Below, in pieces: positions 56,464-64,000 of a DNA stretch of 64,000 bases (positions are counted from its first letter, which is position 1; every line of letters starts with the position of its first letter). The DNA is from Cryptomeria japonica. Lineage: Eukaryota > Streptophyta > Pinopsida > Cupressales > Cupressaceae. The DNA lies in contig NC_081410.1 of assembly GCF_030272615.1 (NCBI RefSeq), positions 289,169,957 to 289,233,956 on the forward strand, read 5' to 3'. The notes under the pieces are model-generated. The model ran no database searches and was not told the origin of the DNA. It saw only the letters and a list, made by a program, of their open reading frames with translations. The translations under genes and the position numbers were made by a program.

Positions 56464-59263
56464 AGGATATAGAAATTAAAAATATTCCTATATATATATG
56501 TCTAAAAATAATTAAATTAATTATTATACTAATATTGGCTCATGATTTGTTGTTTTATTTACCAATATTAATATATATTAATTAATAATTTACATTGATA
56601 AAAGAAAGCATCTTTTTTAAAGTTTAAATCTTAAAAGACTTAAGGGTTTTAAAGCCACCCCACGGTGAAGTCATCATATCATGAGAAAGCTTATTCTCTA
56701 AAGGAAAACTCAAGTGAAGAAAAGGGTTTTGAAACCCTAAAATCACTCATTCGAACACTTGCTATTTGTGAAGCTTCACAAGAAGCCTGGCCACCATGCT
56801 TGGAAAAGTAGTGGTTTTACTAGCTGTATGGGTTTGAATAGGTTGCAAGGCTAGAGTTTAATATAGTTAATGACTCTTCTTTGATAGGTACTCTATTGTT
56901 TGCATCTTTAAATGATATGTTTTTTGTTCATGCAATAATATTTCGGTTTTCCTTTGTGCATTTTCCTTGAAAAATGAGTGTGCAAATGACATGACATGCA
57001 TATAAATCTATATTTTCTGATTTCCGGGTTTCTCATAAAAGAATCAATCCTTCTCTATTTGTTTTCTCCTTCGGACCCTAAAGAGAATTTGGGTTTTTAG
57101 CTCAAAATGGCATTCTATTTTTGTTACTTTTGATTTGCACATTTAGAGGTCACTTCATGGCCGAAGCACTGAATATTTGACATTATACTATTATAAAAAA
57201 TATAAGAAACCCAATATGTCACTGCTTTTGTGAAATACATGAGCAAAAAAACCTTGAAGAAACCATAAGGCCGAACCTCATGGCCAAAAGTTGTGATTAT
57301 GAAATACAAGGTTTGAAAAACAACCTAGAATATATTATCGACTATGATCATGCTATGGATTTTTTTGCACAGCTACAGTCACCTTTCATTTTGATGGTTG
57401 TATTTCTAGAAAAATCATTTGTCTTAAGAAAGACAACAACATTTAAGTTGCAGTCATGCTACTATCTCATCGGATTTTTGATATCAATCTAAAAACAAAC
57501 TGCATTAAATAACAAAGCTTTATTCTTCCATAGATGCCTGAAGCTCACTATTATATTTCAGGTCGCAAGACTACTTTATATTTTTGATGTATTGTGCCTT
57601 GTTATAATTTTTTGTGATATCAATCTGACATCTCTTCAATCGGATTTGCCATCTTTGTTGTTTCGATATATTGCATTGGTGCATTGTCTTCCAATCCTTT
57701 AATAACTTTTTTTTAATGCTTTTGGGATGACTGTGAAAGGGATACACTTTTCTTTAATCTATTCATTGGCATTTGTGTCCTTAAATTATAATGCCTTCCT
57801 ATTCATGTGCTGCTACTATTGCATAGGATAGTAAGGTTTTGTATCTCCTATGATTTCTTTACTATTGAAAAGATTGTTCTATCATCATGCTTTGGTGCAC
57901 CAAGTCTATTGCTAGTGATTTGTAGTAGCTCTTTCTCTATTCTTCAGGTACTGTGATGTCTTTTTGAGCTATACACATTGATTTGCCTTATGATTCTATC
58001 ATTGTGTTTTTTTCTTTATGATGACTATAGTTGTTACTTTCTCAGTCATTTTCCATTGATAGTTGTGTCATACTCACTGTAACATATACCTCTTTGCAAA
58101 TGTTGTTTTATCTCTACTGCATATTTGAATGTTGTATATGTTTCATTTTTGTCCTTCCTGTCATGATTTTGGATAATGATATTCTATTTTGTATTGCAGC
58201 TCCTATCACATTTTTTGACAGTAATATGTTATTGTAGCTACTTGTCTTAAATTGTTTGCATGCTAGGCTCAACCCTTGTGGGAGCCCATTTTACCCCACA
58301 TGCATAATTCATAAATCAGTATCAAGACTTTTCCTATGCATGCACAGTGAACAAACATATTAGCAAAAACATGGTGAAGCTAAAAGATTCAGTGAATTTA
58401 AACTCCTTCTTTTTCCCTTCTGATCTAGATGACTAACACTTAATGGATGCCTTTGATGACTATATGTGATATGTCAAATTGTGATGTAGAAATGCAAATT
58501 GCATTTTCTTCATCATTGCTTGGAGTTTTTTTCTAACCTTCTCTCTTTTATTCATTTTTTGCAGGACTAGGAGAACCTGGAGCTGCCTTCTTTGAGACAT
58601 CCAACCACAGCTAGAGGAAGACAGAAGTGCAAATATCATCATGCAAGAAATCATGGAACACTTCCCTTCTGTCTTTTTTCATTACAGTTAGCTATACCAT
58701 TTACATTTATCAAATGTACTCTTTACTTGTTTCATGCATCATGAATCAAATGAGGCTAATCCTATGGCTTGTGTGGGACTCTGACTTTTACATTATGAAT
58801 ACAAATACAAAATTAATGCAAATGTAGAATATTCTTTTATTTTATATATTTTCACAAAAACTAAAAATGACAACTGTAATCAAATCTAGATAAATGATGT
58901 TCAATAGAGCATTTGTGTACCTTTTCAATATGAATAAATACAATTCAGATCTACTTATTTGAGTTGTGATGAAAATAGGTAACAAATTTGGCAACCTTTG
59001 TGGAGTGTTTTCTTGCTAAACACTATAGACCAGTCATGGCTTATCCATCGGGCTTATAGAGTCATCTCAACCCTCATTCTAATGGAACTTCTTGAAACTT
59101 AGCTTCTCTGCAGCACGACACAAAACAAAACAAAAAAACCTAGAAACTACAAGTGGTGCTGCCTAAAATAGAAACCACAAAACTATGCATGGGCACTTCT
59201 TGAAACTTAGAACAACAAAAAAAAAACAAATGTGCATCAATACTTATTAACTTAAATGAAATG
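56459..59263. other. Unassigned; includes the 3' end of the minus-strand gypsy
   Basis: No gene is supported; open frames are short and lack motifs. The 3' UTR and 3' LTR of the gypsy at 59264-64000 should lie here, but only one copy is in the window, so the borders cannot be drawn. A ~18-bp direct repeat (cacttcttgaaacttag or a close variant) occurs at about 59088-59105 and 59191-59208. Confidence 0.4.
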
Positions 59264-61239
59264 TCAAAGGAAATATTTGAGATGAATCCCATTAACTAGG
59301 ATTGGAAGGATTTCACCATTCAACTTTGAAAGATGAAAAGCATTATGCTGCTTTTTCTCAATAATGATGTATGGGCCATCCCATATGGCATCAAATTTAG
59401 TATTCTTTCTAGGATTTCTCTTTAATTCATCCCACTTCAAAACCAAATATCCCTCATTGAAAACTCTCAGAGCTTCTTTCCTATTGAAAGTTCTCTTCAT
59501 TTGAACTTTGATGATTTTCAATAGTCAACAATTCTTGCTTTCTTACCTCCTCCAACTCCATTAGTTCTGCCAACCTAACCTGCATGAGTTCTTCTTGCAA
59601 CATTTCTAGCTCTCTAATCAGAGTTAGTGTACGAATTTCAACTAAAATTGGGAGTCTTTCTTCTTTACCATAAATGAGGACATAGGAAGATATACCTGTA
59701 GCTCTCTTAGGAGTGATTCTCTTAGCGCACAATGCATACTTTTGCTGAGTGTGCGAAGCTCTTTGATTATGTATTAGTAGACTCATCTTGTCTATCACAC
59801 TGAGAGTAATAATTGGATGAAGTACTCAAAAATATGTTGTTCTAGACAACCCAATCAGTAATCTTAAATCCTACAAAAGCTAATGCATTATCTAAAATAA
59901 TAGAATCAAGGATACCAAACCTTGCTACCAAGTCTTGATAAAATTTTAGGACTACACTTCAATTTGCCTCCTTCAATGGTACAACTTCAATCCACTTGGT
60001 AAGGTAATCAGTGGCTGCCAGGATCCATTTATGCCCAAAACTTGAAGGTATATTGATGACTCCAATAAAATCAAGACCCCACTTCATGAATGGTTGTTCA
60101 ATTTGAACAGGTTGCAGGGGTAAAGCTGCCATCTTCTGTTTGCCTATAAATACTGCACAATTCTTACATTTCCTTACCCAAGCATATGCATCTTTATGCA
60201 AATCAGGCCAAAAATATCCTGCCCTCATGATCTTTAATGTTGTAGTTCTTGGTGCAAAGTGACCACCAGCTAATCCATTATGGAAATCCTCTAATATTCT
60301 ATCAATTTGATCTGAACCCATGCATCTTAAGACTACACCATTAAAATATTTTCTAAATAAAATTCCATCCAAAATGATATAAGGGATAGCTTGACTTCTA
60401 TAGTATCTTCGTTTAGAATTTTTCAAACCCTTAGGACACTCACTAGTCTGAAGAAAATTCATCATTCCATGCACCCAACTTGTAGGAGGTGCTGCTAAAG
60501 CAGTTGGTTCATCATCTTCATGAACTAGGACAACTTCTTCATTCTCATGTTCGCTATTTTCTGTGTGACCAGCAAGTTGTTTGCATAGTCCCTTACCTCT
60601 AATCAGCTTGGTCACCTTGATATTGACATCATACTCCATCACTTTCATGATCCAACCAACTCTTTTGTCATTAAGATATCTATTCAACAAAAAATCCTTT
60701 ATACTAGAATGAGCAACCATTAGGTGAATTTTGTTATTTGAAAGAATGTGTCTAAATTTCTTTAGACTTCTAATGACTGCCAATGCATGTTTCTCAACAA
60801 AAGAATAATTTTGTTCATACCCTTCTAGGCCTTGGCTGAAGAATGCTATTGGTTGCTCCAATCCCTCATCATCTTGTTGAATCAACATAGCTGAAATAGT
60901 GTCAAAAGTACCAAAAGCATATAATATAAAATCCTTTGCAAAGTCTAGATTAATCAAGGTAGGTGTTGATGCTATGGCAGTTTTAATTTCTTCAAAATTA
61001 TTCTTAGCTTCTTTACACCAGCTGAAAGTAATATTTTTCTTAATCATGCTAGTCAAAGGCTTCATAAGAAATGCTATATTGGGGATGAATCTCCTTACAA
61101 AATTGATTCTTCCTATAAATCTTTGAAGGCCCTTCTTATGTGCAGGTAAAGGAAAAGCTAAAATAAGACTTACCCTCTCTGAATCTATGGTTATTTCATT
61201 TTTGGAGATAATATAGCCCAACAACTTACCCTCATGCAC
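59264..61239 (-). pseudogene. Gypsy RT end, RNase H and integrase (minus strand), broken
   Basis: Open from 61239 to 59959 (426 residues): KLLGYIISKNEITIDSERV, GLQRFIGRINFVRRFIPN, RNase H blocks (ILYAFGTFDTISAMLIQQ; SFVEKHALAVIRSLKKFRH), then directly integrase: GGHFAPRTTTLKIMRAGYFW, WVRKCKNCAVF, MKWGLDFIGVINIP and TDYLTKWIEVVPL. After the stop at 59961-59959 the core continues (SIILDNALAF keeps the second Asp). The C-terminal tail (59521-59264) ends KFDAIWDGPYIIIEKK and LVNGIHLKYF. RNase H to integrase is direct, with no second RNase H. At the expected first Asp of RNase H the residue appears to be Ala (ILYAFG). Confidence 0.87.
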
Positions 61240-61839
61240 AACAAAGATGCACTTTTTGGGATTTAAAGATACTCCATATTCTCAACACTTTTCAAAAGTC
61301 TACCTTAAGTGAGAAAAGTGCTCTTCCGCATGCTTTGAAAAAATGGTTGCGTCATCAAGATAAACCAAAACAATTTTATTTATAAGACCTTGGAAGGCCA
61401 TATCCATTGCCCTCTGAAAGGTTTCTTCTACATTAGACAAACCAAAAGGCATTTTATTATATGCCATTGTTCCCCATTTTGTAGTAAAGGCTATCTTAAA
61501 TTGGTCATCCTCTTTTACTAGAATCTGATTATAACCAGAATAACCATCAAGTAGTGAAAATCTATCTGAACCTGAAACTACTTGTAAAATTTTCTCCATT
61601 GAAGGTAGCAAGTAATGATCTTTTAGGGAAGCTCTGTTAGTGTTTCTAAAGTCTACACAAAGCCTAAGCTCACCATTCTTCTTTCTTAAGGGAACCAAAT
61701 TTGAAACCCAAGATGTATGCTTTATAGGGAAGATGATATTACCTTGGATCATCTTGTTTAGTTTTGTCTTCATGAGATGCTCAAGTTTTGGATTAAGGGG
61801 CCTTTGCTTTTGTCTCACAGGCTTGGCATTAGCTTCCAA
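61240..61839 (-). pseudogene. Gypsy reverse transcriptase (minus strand)
   Basis: Blocks: KLNKMIQGNIIFPIKHTSWV, LVPLRKKNGELRLCVDFRN, LLDGYSGYNQILV, TTKWGTMAYNKMPFGL and the catalytic YLDD (plus 61351-61362). After it come two in-frame stops in the palm-thumb linker (TAG at ~61306 and TGA at ~61288, in ..HLR*TFEKC*EYG..) before SLNPKKCIFV joins the next open frame. Both stops are explained by single C-to-T changes from CAG and CGA. The frame is otherwise continuous with 61239-59959. Confidence 0.88.
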
Positions 61840-62690
61840 CTCTATGGTTTATTGGGCTAATACAAGGTTAAATCCCTTCAAATCTTCATACTGCCATGCA
61901 AACATGCCATTGAACTCTTGACAATGCAAAACAAATGCCTATTTCTCTTCAGTTGTACATACCTTTCCAAGCTTTAATAACTTATCTTTGAAGATCTCAA
62001 TAGGTCCATAGTGCTCTTCTTTAACCAGCATGCTGCCCTTTTCCTTTCTAATCACTAGTGTTAAAAATTGACTCAAGGGTTACCAATCCCTTTGGCCGCT
62101 TATTACTTTTTAATTGAAGAATCTAATTTTCATATTGCTTTGCAAATTTATGTTGATTACCAACTGCAAATTCAGCCTCTTCAATAGGAAAATTAATAAT
62201 TTGTTCATCTGAATCAAAGACTTGCCAATTGACACTATTATCTAGATTGAAGGCCTAACAACCACTTTGACATACTATTGTCTTTCAATATTGCTTACCT
62301 CATTTGGGATTTCAAATTGAGCACCCAAAGCAGCCAACTTATCTTCTTCCTTATTCTAATTTCTAGGCAGGGACAACAGATTAAAAGCATCAAATTCTTC
62401 AATTAAGTCCCATATCCTATGCTTATACATTTTAAGGACATCATTTTTAGTCACATTGGGAGAGATCAACATAATACCACCTCCGAAACCAACCTTTCTC
62501 ATTGAGCCATCAAAATAGAGTTTCCATAATTCATTGCTCTACTGTTCACCCTGCTAATTGGACAATTGATTGTCACCTTTTTCAAGATTAGGGACAACAA
62601 CTCCTTCTTCATGGATCATGTAGACACCTAGATTTAACTCTTCCATATGCTTGAATGGATCTTCCTCATCATTCTCTACTACCCATTAAT
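61840..62690 (-). pseudogene. Linker between protease and RT of the minus-strand gypsy
   Basis: The expected link between protease and RT. No continuous reading frame and no domain beyond scattered short matches. Many stops. Confidence 0.45.
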
Positions 62691-63338
62691 CTAATGTATA
62701 GACAAATTTGCATTAACAACACTTGGGATGTATGGTTCTATATGATCATTAGCTAACAATTCTAATTTTATGGTCACTTTGGTACCATATCTTGTTCTAA
62801 AGAACATGTGTGACCAATTAGAAGAAAAATACCCACCCAATTTGGCTGTGAAATCTCTGGACAAGCATAAAGAAAAGTGAGGTGGAAGATCTATGATGTA
62901 GACATCTTGTGGAATTGAGAAGTTTGGGCATGCATGCAATATGAGACCCAAATTTTTAATCACACCTACTATGTTTGTTATCGTCCCATCTAGTTGGACT
63001 ACCCCTTTTGAAAGAGGCTCATATATCAAACCCCACTTATCAACTATCTTCTTTGGCATGATAGAACTACTTGCACCTATATCAATCATACAATTATGCA
63101 CTAGGTGCTTACCTATGATCAAAGTTAGATAAAAAGGAGGGGGTTTAATATTTTGAGTTTTTTGTTCATCTTTCTTTTCTTGAGGGGCAATGGATAAGAA
63201 AACTTTGGGCTGCTCATTAGGAAGCTCTTGTGACAAAGAGAGGTTAGACAAGGCATTTTTAAGCAAATTCTTTTTCCCTAGGAGAGCTAAGGAATCCCAC
63301 ATTGAGACACTAACATGTGTCTTTTTCAATTGATCCAA
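62691..63338 (-). pseudogene. Gypsy aspartic protease (minus strand)
   Basis: A 215-residue open frame. A segment (MWDSLALLGKKNLLKNAL) precedes the protease domain PPPFYLTLIIGKHLVHNCMI with active site IDIGASSSIMPKK (~63085-63045), a variant of the DLGAS form common in plant non-chromoviral gypsy elements. GLILHACPNFSIPQDVYII and LSLCLSRDF-like C-terminal blocks follow. It matured the polyprotein by cleavage. Upstream Gag lies in the same direction but is separated by stops. Confidence 0.8.
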
Positions 63339-64000
63339 AATGTTAAATGAACTTGTATTAACCTTCTACTATCCTCTTTTAACAACAACATCCTCTTGAA
63401 CTTGTGCTATTTGTAATTGACCTCTTGGCTGATCCTTGTTGACCACTGGTTGCCCTTCTGGTAGGATTTGTGTATTCAAAGTCAGTTGAGGCCTAGGTGG
63501 TGCTTGTTGGCTTGTAGAAGCCTGATTAGTGCCTTAATCAGCTTGCTTTCCTATATCAATGGCTCTCTTTTTAGACAATGTATTGGCTACAATAGAAGTG
63601 TAGGACTGATTCTAAGCTTGTGGCTGATTCACTCCACAAAATTCTTCACCTTGCTAATTGACCAAGGTGACATCTGGTATTTGTTCAGAATGAGAAACTT
63701 GTTGATCATGAGTTCCATGAGTACTATCTTCTAAGACAACAACATTATTTTGAACCAATAGTGCTTGATGTAGCATACCATTCGAACAAGTGGTATGATT
63801 ATGAGGTTGGTTGCAAGGATAATACCAATCATAATCTGATGTCATGTTGTTTTGAGTTGGGACAATATCTCTAGATGTGCTGGTAGTGTTGAGATTCCTA
63901 TTCTGCTGGTTATTTAGATAAGGGGCTTGATAAGGCTTGGTGTTCTGGGAAACTTTCTTCTCAATATTGGTCATTTTTTTCCCAAAGCCTTGGAGCATGA
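63339..64000 (-). pseudogene. C-terminal Gag part of the minus-strand gypsy (partial)
   Basis: Open from the edge region (63998) to 63654: a short coiled part (LQGFGKKMTNIEKKV), then Asn/Gln-rich sequence with YYPCNQPHNHTTC, a Cys/His cluster where a zinc knuckle would be. The frame continues with stops (63653 and others) towards the protease. The capsid part and 5' LTR lie outside the window. Confident only as a member of this element; the zinc knuckle is atypical. Confidence 0.65.

Larger units (their letters stand above)
59264..64000 (-). mobile_element. Ty3/gypsy element with a single RNase H, running off the right edge
   Basis: On the minus strand: C-terminal Gag (from the edge to 63654), protease (63338-62691), linker, RT (61839-61300), RNase H and integrase (61239-59264). 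There is no second RNase H and no chromodomain, so it is neither a Tat dual-RNase H element nor a chromovirus; an Athila-like position is possible. It differs clearly from the gypsy nested at 20802-37006. Confidence 0.88.

Overview
The window looks like intergenic DNA from a large, repeat-rich plant nuclear genome, probably a seed plant and plausibly a gymnosperm (an inference from the repeat load; the species cannot be fixed). I find no intact host gene. Almost all recognisable coding sequence belongs to LTR retrotransposons decayed by stops and frameshifts. AT-rich LTRs, short tandem arrays and microsatellites fill most of the rest.

Layout. 1-317: internal start of a minus-strand LTR element that lies mostly off the left edge. 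2455-2560: a SINE-like unit. 2880-4383: a short minus-strand Ty1/copia derivative (404-bp LTR, coiled coil, two zinc knuckles). 4914-6060: exon-like fragments of a minus-strand, possibly CACTA-like gene. 7244-7481: a GC-rich array of ~37-bp hairpins set among TA microsatellites. 8000-11081: nothing assignable.

11082-43774 is a three-level nest, all on the plus strand. The outermost element is a Gypsy-like, apparently non-autonomous retroelement (LTRs 11082-12394 and 42620-43774) with minisatellites and Q/N/P-rich reading frames but no visible pol. A Ty1/copia element (18506-42038, LTRs ~1.5 kb) sits in its 3' spacer. Inside the copia gag-pol lies a Ty3/gypsy element of the dual-RNase H (Tat-like) type (20802-37006), whose 5' LTR survives only as its last 137 bp. 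That element also carries an antisense open reading frame with plant mobile domain (PMD) similarity, upstream of its 3' LTR.

Right of the nest, 43905-45740 holds about eleven 174-bp units. On the minus strand each reads as a ~99-bp phase-0 exon plus a ~75-bp intron with plausible splice signals, encoding a 33-residue charged repeat; further exon-like sequence follows to ~46830. 49172-53610 is a minus-strand element related to the nested gypsy that keeps gag and protease but has no pol (TR-GAG-like). 59264-64000 is a minus-strand Ty3/gypsy with one RNase H, running off the right edge.

The most interesting items are the exon-intron tandem array, the antisense PMD reading frame, the outer element sharing 3' segments with the gypsy nested in it, and the microhomology junction at 20802-20814.
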